DNA from: Spisula solida
Lineage: Eukaryota > Mollusca > Bivalvia > Venerida > Mactridae
Length of the DNA stretch: 64,000 bases
Assembly (NCBI GenBank): GCA_947247005.1
Contig: OX365952.1
Span: 45,550,722 to 45,614,721, forward strand
Direction: 5' to 3'
This document shows, in pieces, positions 1 to 11,288 of the stretch. A program made the position numbers and the translations under genes. The number at the start of each line of letters is the position of its first letter. The first letter of the stretch is position 1. Below the pieces are notes generated by a model. It did not search any database. It was given only the letters and a program-made list of their open reading frames with translations, and was not told the DNA's origin.

Positions 1-706
1 ACTTCTCCTGAATGAGATTAATTCACCTATAAAGTTTCAAATCAATACCTCCCATAATGAAGGAGTTATGACCTGGACAAGAAGTAAGTATAAAAGTACA
101 AAAGGCCATAACTCCAAAAATTTACAATAAAGAGTTATGTTTCTTGTGCACCGCACTTCCTCTCAATGAGATCTATTCACATATGAAGTTTCAAATTAAT
201 ATCTCTATTCCTGTATGAGTTCTGGCCCAGAGAAGAATTAAGTATAAAAAATTACAAAGGGAAATAACTCAAAAATATATATTGTAGGGTTATGGTTCTT
301 TCACACTGCACTTCCTATCAATGAGGTCTATTCACCTATGAAGTTTCAAATTGATATCTCTAATACTAATTAAGTTATGGCCCGGACAAGAATGAAGTAT
401 GAAAAAAAATAGAAAGGGGAGTAACTCAAAAAATGTGCAATCAAGAGTTATGGTTCTTGTGCACTGCACTTCCCCTCAATGAGGTCTAGTCACCGATAAA
501 GTTTCAAATTGATATCTCTAATACTGTTTAAGTTATGGCCCGGACAAGAATGAAGTATGAAAAATTACAAAGGGGAATAACTAAAAACATATGCAATCAA
601 GAGTTATGGTTCTTGTGCACTGCACTTCCCCTCAATGAGGTCTATTCACCTAAGAAGTTTCAAATTGATATCTCTAATACTCTTCAAGTTATGACCCGGA
701 CAAAAG
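1..706. repeat. ~156-bp tandem repeat, about 4.5 copies
   Basis: The motif CTGCACTTCC recurs at about 151, 306, 464 and 620, giving steps of about 155-158 bp. Each unit also holds AGTTATGGCCCGGACAAG, AAAGGGGAATAACTC and AAGTTTCAAATTGATATCTC in the same order. Units differ by scattered substitutions, so the array is old. The left edge lies outside the window. No coding potential is seen. I take it as the internal tandem part of a dispersed mollusc-type repeat. Confidence 0.85.
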
Positions 707-772
707 TGTGACGGATGGACAGACGGGCGGACAAAGCGGCGACTATATGCTCACCCTTCGGGGAGCATAAAA
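707..772 (+). repeat. GC-richer tail of the upstream repeat, with hairpin
   Basis: Directly after the array comes a stretch built on GACGGATGGACAGACGGG, then TATGCTC-ACCCTTCG-GGGAGCATA, which can pair as a short hairpin near 747-770, then an A-rich end. This tail layout is familiar to me from dispersed repeats in bivalve genomes. Its element class is not clear. Confidence 0.5.
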
Positions 773-1162
773 AATACACAATTAGGCCCTCCTGCATTTT
801 AAATGCGGACTTTGGATTCGATGACGGTGCAGTTACATTGTACCTAGGGTTTTTCTTCTTCACTCTCAGTCTCTGGGAGCTGAAAATATTGGCTGTCATT
901 TTGAGGTATTTCAGCTCTACAGAGGTTAAATTTATAGCTATGCTCATTCAGGTTATTGTAAAATGGTAAACAACAAATTAGATCCTTTGGCAATCACTTA
1001 TTAAATATGTTAAAAGCTAAACATGCATTTCTAAATTATTTAGCTCTCAATAAAGCAATTAAAAATTTTAAAAGGTACAACTTTAGGTCTATTTTCATTT
1101 TAATATTTTTTTCGAACTGACAAATATTCATTCATACTGACAAATATTCATTCGGACTGACA
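773..1162. other. Unannotated spacer
   Basis: Nothing recognised. The only open frames overlap antiparallel and carry no known motif. Confidence 0.5.
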
Positions 1163-1625
1163 ACATTTTGACCGTCGTGTGGATAAGGAAAATTATTTGC
1201 TGAACTGTCGTGCGGGTAAGGAAAATAATCGGCACAACCGACGTGCGGATAAGAAAATTAATCAGTATAATCATCGTGCAAATAAGGAAAATAATTTACG
1301 AGACTTTCGTGCGGATAAGGAAAACAATTCAATTATTGGCACAACTGTCTTGCGCATCAGGAATATAATTGGCATGACCATCATGCGCATAAGGAAAATA
1401 ATTGGTACGACTGTCGTGCGGTGGATAATGAAAATAATTGGCACGAGCATCATGCGCACAAGGAAAATAATTGGTACGACTGTCGTTCGGATAACCAAAG
1501 TAATCGGGACGACTGTCAGACGCATAAGGAAAATAATAATTGGCATGACTGTCTATCATGTGGGTAAGAAAAAAAATTGGCCCGACCATCATGCAGATAA
1601 GGAAGATAATCGACAACATACTGTT
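1163..1625. repeat. 33-bp minisatellite, about 14 diverged units
   Basis: Units follow GGATAAGGAAAATAATTGGC followed by ACGACTGTCGTGC, 33 bp in all. Several have in-frame or small length changes around 1330-1345, 1420 and 1530. Because 33 is a multiple of three the array stays open in both directions and produces apparent proteins of about 90-156 aa. These are low-complexity 11-residue repeats and are best read as by-products of the period. Each unit also contains a short inverted motif, CACGACTGTCGTG. Confidence 0.85.
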
Positions 1626-3937
1626 AAAAAGGATTTCACGAGCATATGATCAACGATGCTCATCCAAGACTGCCCAGCTCGACTGAATCAATCTAATGTC
1701 ATAAGTCTGTGATATTTATTCATTTTGGTTACTGAACTTTTATAAGATTTCAGATTTTATCATTTATTTAACAGTTTTCAATAGTGTTAAATTCGTATAG
1801 TTACAGTGTAGCACACGATGCCTCGTACTGATGTAAACAATTGGCGTGCAAAACGAAATAGCAATGCACAATAGATGCATAACATTGTTCAAAAGTTGTT
1901 TACATTTTTTAACATTTTGGGTCGAATCGGTACGAGTACGACAGTGACTTACTTCAAGGTCTGTATCGGATGTTGATGAAATTGCATAACTACGTTCGTT
2001 ATGAGTATTAAAGAAGATTTTCCTTGTTCAACAAGTACTCGCGTCTTGTATTCACTTATTCCCGGCTATTTTTGATAAGTAAAGTTTTTTCAAAACAATA
2101 TAATTATCTACTTCCGCCGTCATGTTTAAAACGCGGGCAAACTGCGGGCACGTGCGGCCAAATCAAGCAACTTTAAAATCATCAAGATATTGTTCATAAT
2201 ATATGAAAACTACTTATATAATCACAATAAACAGCACAATATCACAATAATTGCTAAAATACTGATATGTTACCGTTAAACTTTTGGAAGCAAGTACCCG
2301 GGCCAACCCATTCTGTAGTCTGGTTCCCTGTCGTTCTATATTTGTTTAGTAGTGATAGGGGAGGTAATCCAGACTACCCATTCTGTGACCGCAGATTCGG
2401 TAGTTTTACCGCGTTTTAAACAAGTCTATTTATAGTAAAGAATTTATGAATAGACTAATTCCGGCGACTCAACATTTTTTTTATCAAATTAATGTTTAAA
2501 TTTCAGCAATTTCTTTTCTTTTCATTATCTATAATTGATAAAAAAAGAAAATTTATATGAAACTCTATATTATTGTTTTCATGCGAAAACATCAGCATCA
2601 TTGGTAAACGAATACAACTATCGATAAAATTAGCGATCAGTTCAGTAGTAGAAAAAAATAGACACCTCAGCTAGTCTACGCAAAAAGGGATCAGCAATTA
2701 AATTATTAATACGGAAACATTTTTTATTTTAATTACGAACATTATCCATCCAAAAAATGTCATTTATGGTGGGATCAATGAGAATTTAAATGTGTGTGTA
2801 CAGGTATCAATTAATAGCTTCAATATCCACGCAAACAAATTTATTCATTTTAATAACTATCAGTAACTTGTCCTTTCACGTCCAGGGGAGAAATTTGGTT
2901 GGTATTCCATAAGATAGCCGCCTCAAGGGCGGCTATCAATAATTATGTAGAAATAGCTAGCATTAAACAAACCAAAACATAGTTATACCGAGAAAGGCAT
3001 TTTACTAAGTTAATGTGGAGCAACATACTGCGTAAGTGGCCAAGTTAGGGTCATGGAAATATTGTCGATTTTCGCAAAAAGGTTTATTCATGTCTTAATT
3101 TTGTCAAAAAATACAAATGCATGTTTCTATAAAACTGTCTTATATCTGTAATAACCTAATGTTGTCTTTCAAAATATTAAGCATACAATCTACTGAAAAT
3201 TTGTTATGTTTAGCAGGCTATTTGAATTATTGGACAGATGTTTATATTTTTTGAAAAATTACCGGACCAATTTAGGCCATTGTGACCCTTGTCCTTTGTT
3301 AACATTTTTCACTAGCGTAAATTTTGAGCAACTCATAACTCTACTCTGAAAATAAAAACAATCGCTAATATCCCCGCACTAAACATTTTAGAAATTCTTA
3401 ATTCGCTAACGTTTTGACACGCGGAGATATCCACTTCATTAACAGTGTTTCCCTGATGGCTTTCATTATAGTTAAACCAATATAAACCAACCAAATTGCA
3501 TTAAAAAAGAGTATGGTTACTTTAATCAGAATTTGATGGTTTTTAAAATAGAACCACCGATCTATCTTAAGACACAATCACATTGAAATGAAAGTTGGAA
3601 AATCCCTTGACGTCACTAAAATTTCTAAAACGACAGATGACACGTCCGCGAGGACAACACAGCATTTTTCTCAAAATGTAACGATTTCAATAAAATAAAA
3701 TAACGTGCACCCTCGAGAATTTCGCTTCCAATACATTGAGTGCTTTATATTGTGACGCGGGCACACCATTTCGACGTGTCATCATAAAGAAGAACTAACT
3801 TTATGTTATATTTTCGAACACAACATGTTTTAAAGTTATCATAGAATGTGTAACGGGACCATGCCCGTCGTGAATATACATGTAGCTATTCCGAACAATT
3901 ATAATGTCATCAGATACGAAGAAAAGTGTGGGTGAAG
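1626..3937. other. Long stretch without genes; two small hairpins
   Basis: No coding region is supported. An inverted repeat lies at 2315-2377 (GTAGTCTGG / CCAGACTAC) and its outer edges carry the direct repeat ACCCATTCTG at 2306-2315 and 2376-2385. A perfect 9-bp stem with a 5-base loop lies at 2914-2936 (ATAGCCGCC / GGCGGCTAT). A weakly similar block is shared by about 3105-3150 and 40615-40665, around AAATGCATGTT. Confidence 0.5.
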
Positions 3938-5288
3938 GACGATATAAGTTTGAGTATTATGTCACACTGGTATGTGTCTGTATGGAGAACTCCATATTTT
4001 ATCGGCCGTAGACTCATCGAGTTTATATAAACACTCGAATATCGAATTTCGAAGAAAACATGTTTCAGCTGTCACGTGATCTTACACACACACTTTGTGT
4101 TGCGGAAGCCAATTTTAATTGCAACATGTACGTAAACATGTTCGAGTAGCTACACGTAAAAGTAGCCGTACACGTTCACTGCGCAATCTCCATTCTGAAG
4201 TCAAACTTGTAACCATCGGGTACCAGTCACTTGATAGTACGTGACGTCATAGTTTGCGATGAAACACTTTTGTCCAGCATGACGGCAGGTTTTAATATTA
4301 CTGGCGCGGTTTCTGTCAAAAATAGCATTGTTTGACACCCTCCATTGGCACAAAATTAAACCCCTTACATTATCCAATACCTACACAGACATCCTTCTTC
4401 ACAACTGTTATATATATAGCCTATTGTTTAATTAATACGTAAATGGGTTTTGCCGACAGATAGCCTTAGGGCTTGTCGGAATGTGATGCTTATTAAATAA
4501 AATCGGAGTCTTTAACGCCACACAATGTAATGTTTGCCTAATCTGATTAGGAGACAAGTGCCTTAAACTTCAGAGATTGACGATAATTGCATCTGACGGA
4601 AATCGGATATACCCTAAGATGTGTTGTCTAAACCCTAACATTGACGGCAGATTAAATATTTATTTGAGATTGATCATAATGGAAATAGAGTAAAGGTTAT
4701 TCACCTAAATTGCCTTGTAGCGCAAATAAAAAGTCAACATATCTTTATGGCTACGTAATATTGCTGACAAACGTATTAGGTTACAGTTATTGGGAAATAG
4801 AAAGCCTGATAAATAATCCGAAAACCAACCTATTCAATCAAATTGTAGTGATTTCTCAGAATTAGTGTTCTATAGAATTTACCAGTTTTCATGGCAATGC
4901 ATGTCCAATCGGAAATATAATTGTAAAATGTGTGTGTGTATGTCCGTCTGTCTTTAAAACCAATCTTGCTTTTCAAAACGAGAACAGTTTCACATGCTTA
5001 GATCTTCAGATTTCATTATCCGGCTTACCCACTACAATTTCGATATCGCATGTGCCCATTTGGACGCCTTGAAGTCCAAGAGACAGTGAACACTATGGCA
5101 TCTATTACAAAACATAACCATTGCCGCCATATTGTTTTGTTCTATAAAATCGACAATGACGTTTTTGCATCAACTATTGTACACATCTAAAGATTAGGTT
5201 GCGTTTATTTTGGCTATAAGAATTGCAGGAATTGTAAATATGTTTAACCCGTCTGATGTAAAACCTCGCTAAACAATAAACCAAAAGT

Positions 5289-5612
5289 GGGCAGCGGTGG
5301 CTAGGACGTAGTGCGCGTGCTTTGGGATCGAGAGGTATCGGGTTCAAACCCCGTCTGGACCAATTCTTAATTACTCTGAGCAAGAATAACCCACATGCTC
5401 CACTCGACAAAGGTGTGAATTGGTACCTGTGAGGGCGGTGTCTGAACATATTCGATAGTTCTAGTCGCCGCAGATCGATGTTGGCTGCACACCCACCAGG
5501 AGAGAAATAGCCTCACCAGGGAGACACGAACGCAGGTTTTCTAAGGTTGTCCAATGACCAGGGGAAGTCTAATATCAAAGGGTGGCGGGACTGCTGAAAA
5601 TTGGTAACTTAA
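5289..5612 (+). mobile_element. tRNA-derived SINE (copy 1, in duplication A)
   Basis: The 5' end looks like a tRNA: an A-box-like GGTGGCTAGGACG, then a B box GGTTCAAACC at 5341-5350 with a CCCCGTCTGGACCA end. It is followed by a conserved body (AAGAATAACCCACATGCTCC, GCCGCAGATCGATGTTGGCT, AATGACCAGGGGAAG) shared by four copies in the window. A RNA polymerase III promoter followed by a non-tRNA body is the usual SINE plan. Reverse-strand open frames here are accidental. Confidence 0.8.
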
Positions 5613-6483
5613 ATTCAATCAAATACCTCTCCGGACATTTTCGCGCTGCAGATATCAATAAAACTACTAAAACCTTACAGCTAACGACTGGCTGTTTTCA
5701 ATAATACGCACATATAATAAAGAGCGATAAAACAGATCTCTGCTCTTGATGCGCATCATAAACTGTATAGATAAACTTTAAGTGATCCCAATGTAAAAAG
5801 TTAACACTTGAGACTTAATTGTAAATACAATTTTAAATTGCATGCCAGCCTAGTGCCGATAAATTGATTATTTCAAGAAAACAGGAGCGATTATGCATAA
5901 ACATTAACTGCTGTGTTTTGTAAGGAAATTAGCAGGAATCCTGGCAGACTAACATACGGAACAATCAGAGTTTTCTATCTTGTAGGCGTACGTAAAACAT
6001 ACCCTGTATAAACGATTGTTACAATAGAACTAACTGAATATTTTATTAATCCAACATTTGACCGATTTAAATCGTTGCCAAGGTCATTAAAAAACCTACT
6101 ACCAAATGCGTTTCAGCTTTGTTCGTTGCCTATAGCTTAGAAAAGAAATCCTATTTATTTTACGGAGCACTATTAGAGTTAAATGACTTGTGAAAGGATT
6201 TGAATGTCCTATTGGTGACCTAATTAACGTTTAATTTCAGCTAGTATAAATAACTGACATTTCATGAACTCGTATTTCGAATGAACAAGATGCGAAAATC
6301 GTTTCAAATAATACAATACCAGTCAGCGGCTATTGCAACCTCTGACTTCCGAGAAACAATCCGCGCTAATTGCAAGTATTTCCTGTTGGCTATGTCTGTT
6401 CACAGCTAGGGTTGATTGTTTTTTCCTAACATATTAACATATGGTATGCGGGGAAACAAACCGTTTATAAAGTTGTGTCAGAC

Positions 6484-6597
6484 ATGATGGTGTTACGACA
6501 CACATTGTTAGTTTGTTTATTCGGATTGAACGCCGTTTCTCAACACTTTTCCTGTTATATACGTCAGCCGATACAAGTTACAAGTTTTCCTTGAATG
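6484..6597 (+). pseudogene. Broken copy of a signal-peptide-like ORF
   Basis: The frame starts MMVLRHTLLVCLFGLNAVSQ, a plausible signal peptide, and stops at TGA after about 38 codons. The duplicate at 11820 has CGA where this copy has TGA and stays open. No other evidence of a gene is seen. Confidence 0.15.
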
Positions 6598-6689
6598 ACC
6601 CTACCCAATGCAAAACTTAAAATTCTACAAGTAAACAACAACTTCTCCACTTATGAAGACAAATCGACAGTGTACTTAAATTGTCTCGG

Positions 6690-6785
6690 ATGACGTTGAT
6701 CTACCGCGACTGTGAATCGAACCAGGATCGCAAGATTACAAATCAAACGTACTAACCAACCATTGGGCCACATAGCGAACAAATA
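6690..6785 (-). repeat. tRNA-like remnant (copy A)
   Basis: On the reverse strand the sequence has an A-box-like GTGGCCCAATGGTTGGTTAG and a B box GGTTCGATTC. The stems do not pair well and there is no proper acceptor stem, so a working tRNA is unlikely. A SINE head or tRNA pseudogene fits better. The homologous site in copy B is at 12025-12112. Confidence 0.4.
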
Positions 6786-7367
6786 CAAATTCATTCATAG
6801 TCAAAGGTTACTAGGATCTAGCATATGTAAACATATACTTGCAATACCAGTGAACAGTGATCATTCGAAGTCTGATCTAGGCATAGATCCGTGATACAAT
6901 AGGCACAGCGGAGGCGTCAAGACATCCGCCTGTTGTTGGGAAGATAGTTCACGCAGAAAGTATCCCTTAACAGGTCACAATAACAGTACAGTGTATTACA
7001 TATACATAATTAGTGTTAATTATATAAATGCATTAACTACTAGTATAATTTGATTTGTCTAAAGATTATGCATCATGATTCCTCCATGGCCATCTAACAT
7101 CATTAGGAAATAATAGGTTCCCTGGGGCCCTGTGGGAGGGTTGATTACTATACTAGTTGGTCTACAAGTAACTAAGGCCAGGTCGCCTGACCTCGGTCAA
7201 TGACATAGATAATAATAAACATGGCGCAAAACTCTAACATACGCTGATTATTCTTCTTAAACTATAGATCATAATACGAGAGAGGATCAATAAATGCAAA
7301 TACAACATACTCATAAATATTTCATTTATCTTGTAATATTGCTGGACGTTGATTAGATAATAGATTA

Positions 7368-7628
7368 TCATATAAACACATATTTTATATAATAGAAATA
7401 ATAAACCAAGCATACATTTGTTATAACAGTCCTCGGAAACGTATTGTCACTATGGCCAATCCAGCCTAACTTCCGTGTACATGCAATAGCATTAATTTCT
7501 CGCGTGGTTGTTGAACGCCCCTCGTATAACGGAAACATAGCAGGTGTAATTACATACAGCATACACTCATAATTTCCCTCACCAATATCAACTGTTCGAT
7601 CGAAGGCATACTTAGTATGTCTGAAATT
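7368..7628 (-). CDS. Candidate immunoglobulin-like exon (copy A)
   Basis: On the reverse strand a pyrimidine-rich run ending GTTTCTGTAG could be a 3' splice site just before 7628. The frame that follows reads NFRHTKYAFDRTVDIGEGNY, then ECMLYVITPAMFPLYEG. The pattern D-I-G-E-G-N-Y-E-C resembles the DxGxYxC signature at the end of an immunoglobulin domain. The frame runs 87 codons to a stop at 7368. The duplicate at 12666-12935 is also open, despite a 6-bp length difference. Against it, no partner exon with the first Ig cysteine was found and the C-terminal part looks like non-coding read-through. It could be a relic exon or chance. Confidence 0.22.
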   Translation of the reverse strand, partial: NFRHTKYAFDRTVDIGEGNYECMLYVITPAMFPLYEGRSTTTREINAIACTRKLGWIGHSDNTFPRTVITNVCLVYYFYYIKYVFI

Positions 7629-7874
7629 CTACAGAAACGTGTAAATATTTAGGTATATAATTCCTTCCAGAGAAACATATGCTACTGGCATATCGCATAC
7701 AGGCTTACCTTGACCCCCGTCGTTAAGTGCTTTCAATTGAACGTTCAAATATCACAGTTCATGTAAGCCTATGCATACGCGTGGGAATAGATTTCTAAAG
7801 CATTTGATTATAATTTGCAGGTTAAAGATGAATAGAGTGCCAGGATATTACAGGCAATTTATCCATATTATTGG

Positions 7875-7998
7875 CCATTTTCTGAGTGCGGCCTACCATT
7901 CAAACCACGTGATTCCCCACCGTGAACGTGTACGTAAAACTTTTGAGAATTTCGTCATCTGTATGTGTGTAGTTCCTACAAGTAACGGACGTGTGACA
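7875..7998. other. Spacer between the two duplication copies
   Basis: 124 bases that do not clearly align to the sequence upstream of copy A or downstream of copy B. They hold the junction of the tandem duplication. Confidence 0.5.
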
Positions 7999-8376
7999 GA
8001 CGAAATAAATTTAAGTATTATGTCACACAGGTATGGGTCTGCATTGGGCTCTCCATATTTTATCGGCCGTGGAGTCGTCGAGTTTATATAAACACTCGAA
8101 TATCGAATTTCGAAAAAAACATGTTTCAACTGTCACGTGACCTTACACGCACACGTTGTTTGCGCAAGCCAATTTTAATTGAAACGTGTACGTAAACATG
8201 TTTGAGTAGCTACACGTAGAAGTTGTCGTTAACGTTCACTTTGCAACCTCCGTAATGTAATCAAAATAACCATTGGGTACCGCTCCCTGAGACTTAATTA
8301 TCCAGCACGACGTCATTGTCAAATTAAACAGTTTTAAATTGAACTGGCGTGGTTTATATCAAAGATAACATTGTTT

Positions 8377-8959
8377 AGTAAGTAAGTAAGTAGTAGTATG
8401 TAAGTAAAGTCTTTATTTTAAGAGGCTAACTTGATATAAATATCAGATGCCTTCCTGTGCGACATCGATTTTGTCAACCCGAGGGCAGAATGTCACTCGA
8501 GCCGAAGCCGCATTAGACATTCTGTTTCGAGAGTTGACAATATCAATGTCATGCAAACAGGTATCTGATAGTTATTTTATTAGGCGGAACAATATGATTA
8601 TTCTAGCAAAATGTTCACAGTCATGATTGTGATAGTTATAAACAATAGACATTACTGTGCTTTCATATATTGTTGTGTTTATTCCAGATTCTATTTTTAG
8701 AAAATCTTGTATATTTCAGCAGTCAAATACCCGGTAGTTAAAATTGAGGCAGTTACTTGCCATTGCATGATATTCAAAATGTCAGGTCGATTACATGACC
8801 TGACAGTCACTTTTTGGTCGATCACTTGTCAAACGACTTGGAAATGCAATTGACAGTCATAATGTCTCTCTCTGGGGCAATGGGAGTTAAGCATTGTAGA
8901 AAAAGTGAGGTACAAGTATAATAAATTTACAATAATACAATCTTCCTTTTGGGTTTCAG
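8377..8959. mobile_element. 583-bp insertion with 8-bp target duplication
   Basis: CATTGTTT occurs at 8369-8376 and again at 8960-8967, flanking the insert, and only once at the matching place in copy A (4326-4333). The insert starts with four AGTA/AGTAAG units. It has an inverted repeat with arms of about 55 bp near 8440-8495 and 8515-8572 (TATCAGATGCCTTCCTGTG against the complement of CAAACAGGTATCTGATA). Its right part (about 8655-8800) recurs at 28300-28440. An 8-bp duplication suits hAT-type transposons, but no matching terminal inverted repeats are evident, so the class is open. Confidence 0.75.
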
Positions 8960-9465
8960 CATTGTTTGACATCCTCAATTGGCACAAAATTAAATCCCTT
9001 ACATTATCCAATGCCTACACAAACATCCTTCTTCACAGCTGTTAAATAGCCTATTGTTTAATGAATACGTATGGGTTTCGCCGACAGACCGCCTTAGGGC
9101 TTGTTAGACTATGATGCTTATTAAATAAAATCGGAGTGTTTGAACGCCACACAATGTAATGTTTGCCTAATCTGATTAGGAGACAAGTGCCTTACACTTC
9201 AGAGATTGACGATAATTGCATCTGACGGAAATCGGATATTCCCTAAGATGTGTTGTCTAAAACCTAACATTGACGGCAGATTAAATATTTATTTGAGATT
9301 GATCATAATGGAAATAGAGTAAAGGTTATTCACCTAAATTGCCTTGTAGCGCAAATAAAAAGTCAACATATCTTTATGGCTACGTAATAATGCTGACAAA
9401 CGTATGTTACAGTTATTGGAAAATAGACAGCCTGATAGATAATCCGTAAACCAAACTATTTAATA

Positions 9466-10456
9466 GTAATGGAAAGATGGGACGACGGCCATTGAAACAC
9501 TTTCACACCCAAGATGAATTGAAATTGTAAATATCCAGCTTAGTGAACGGACGTGTTGTGCTCATCATTGACATTGACGACGGTTATATCTTCTACTTAC
9601 GTAAGATTTATCAGCGATTTTTGTCAAATCGCGAAATCCGCCAATATTTCCTCGCCATTAAAGCCTAGGTCCCACTGAGCATTTTTTGCTTCGGCGATGT
9701 TCTCCCGGTTGAAATCAATGAGCTATCAGGACATCGGAAACTGATTCCTCGTGGTATAGGGAAGCGTCTGAGAATTCGTGAGATAATGTTTAATTTAGGA
9801 AGGAATTGTAATAATTTGGGGTAGTATCGGAAGAAATCGGGAGAGCATCGCCGATGTGGAATTCCTCAATGGGACGTAGGCATATCTTAACCGCTTACAC
9901 GTATACATTATTTGATCTTAGGTTGCTGATTATAATGTTCTTGGTTCAACTTTCCTAGCTCTAGGAGCGTTGAATGATTTGATTTAAAAGCTATTACATG
10001 TGTTTTGATGTATTATGCGTCACTTAATGCTGTTTAGAAAAGCCATTAATATTGCCAATGTTACAAGCATAATCTAACGATTTTTGTACTGCACATTTCT
10101 TTCGCGGTTCGAGTTTGTTTAATTGCTTTTTCAATAATAATGATATGATTAGCGTTTCACCGAACATCGCATTATCTTTGAAGATTCATCATCGTTCTAT
10201 GTAGACGCTCCTCTATTAAATGAAACGTTATTTTCTCTAGACAGTATTCAACGTATTAGAAGGCTAAGAAATGCAACATTTTCAAATTCATTATTTTCGA
10301 CCACGGGGAAGCTTTATCCATAAATAACATGTTTTCTGTTGTCCCTCATTACATAGAGGTTCGACCCAGCTCGGGACTGCACATCCCAGATCTTGAACAA
10401 TACATATATCTTAGTGTTGACAATACATTATGTGTAATGCAAGGTAAATTGAAATC
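9466..10456. other. Block present only in duplication copy B
   Basis: Copy A passes from AACCTATTC directly to AATCAAATTG near 4838, while copy B has about 990 bp between the same flanks. The block includes the TIR element at 9661-9881. Either copy A lost it or copy B gained it. No target duplication is evident, so a deletion in A is at least as likely. Confidence 0.7.
9661..9881. mobile_element. 221-bp MITE with long TIRs
   Basis: The left end AAGCCTAGGTCCCACTGAG and the inner GGCGATGTTCTCCCG match the reverse complement of the right end (CGGGAGAGCATCGCCGATG, then CAATGGGACGTAGGC). The TIRs are about 45 bp. A second copy is at 31125-31825. It is too short to encode a transposase, so it is non-autonomous. 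Confidence 0.75.
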
Positions 10457-10948
10457 AAATTGTTGCGATTTCTCAGAATTAGTAATCTATGGAATTTACC
10501 AGTTTTCATTGCCATGCATCTCCAATCGGAAATATATTGTTTTTTGAATGCAACAATTGTAAAATGTGTGTGTGTATGTCCGTGTGTCTGTCTGTCTTCA
10601 AAAGCAATATTGCTGATCCAAACGAGAACAGTTCACATGCCTTAGATCTTCAGATTTCATTATCCGGCTTACCCACGAAAATTTCGATATCGCCTGCGCC
10701 CATTTGGACGCATTGAAGTCCAAGTGACCGAGGACACTATGGCATCTGTTACAAAACATAAACCTTGTTATACCGCCATATTGTTTTGATGCCCTTTGTT
10801 CTGTAAAATCGACAATGACGTTTTTGCATCAACTATTGTACACATCTAAACATTAAGTTGCGTTTATTTTGGCAATAAGAGTAGCAGGAATTGTAAATAT
10901 GTTTAACCCGTCTGATGTAAAACCTCGCTAAACAATAGCCCAAAAGTG

Positions 10949-11288
10949 GACAGCGTTGGCTACGACGTAGAGTGCGCGCTTCGGGATCGAGAGGTCTCGG
11001 GTTCAAACCCTGTCATAACCACAGCTTAATTTCTCTGTGCAAGAATAACCCACATGCTCCACTCGACCAAGGTGTGCATTAGTACCTGTGAGGGCGATGT
11101 ATGAACATTTTCGATAGTCCTGGGCGCCGCAGATCGATGTTGGCTGCATACCCACCAGGAGAGAAATAGCCTCACCAGGGAGACTCGAACGCAGGATTCC
11201 TTAGGTTGCCCAATGACCAGGGGAAGTTAAAATATCAAAGTGTGACTGAACTGCTGAAAGCACCCCTCGAAAAGTGGTAACTTAAATT
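10949..11288 (+). mobile_element. tRNA-derived SINE (copy 2, in duplication B)
   Basis: Counterpart of the SINE at 5289, so it was present before the segmental duplication. The B box GGTTCAAACC is at 11000-11009. The body motifs are the same, and the 3' end keeps GCTGAAAGCACCCCTCGAA, which copy 1 has partly lost. Confidence 0.8.

Larger units (their letters stand above)
3938..7874 (+). repeat. Segmental duplication, copy A
   Basis: This segment is collinear with 7999-13181 in the same orientation. Anchors include the TATCGGCCGTRGASTCRTCG region (about 4003 and 8060), the AATCGGAGT region (about 4501 and 9131), the SINE (5289 and 10949), the ATGATGGTGTTACGACAC block (6484 and 11820) and the CAATATCAACTGTTCGATCG block (about 7583 and 12889). 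Copy A lacks the 583-bp insert and the ~990-bp block of copy B. It has about 360 bp near 5770-6134 that copy B lacks. Substitutions and small indels run throughout, so the duplication is not recent. Confidence 0.9.

Noticed and set aside
1179..1649. 156-codon ORF over the 33-bp array
   Set aside because: It follows entirely from a tandem period divisible by three, and the opposite strand is open as well.
2914..2936. Bacterial-type terminator hairpin
   Set aside because: A perfect stem is present but there is no T run and the DNA is clearly eukaryotic.
5174..5449. Reverse ORF with SSGACGLFLLR-like sequence (also at 34872 and 37446)
   Set aside because: It lies on the reverse strand of the SINE in each case and is a by-product of SINE conservation.
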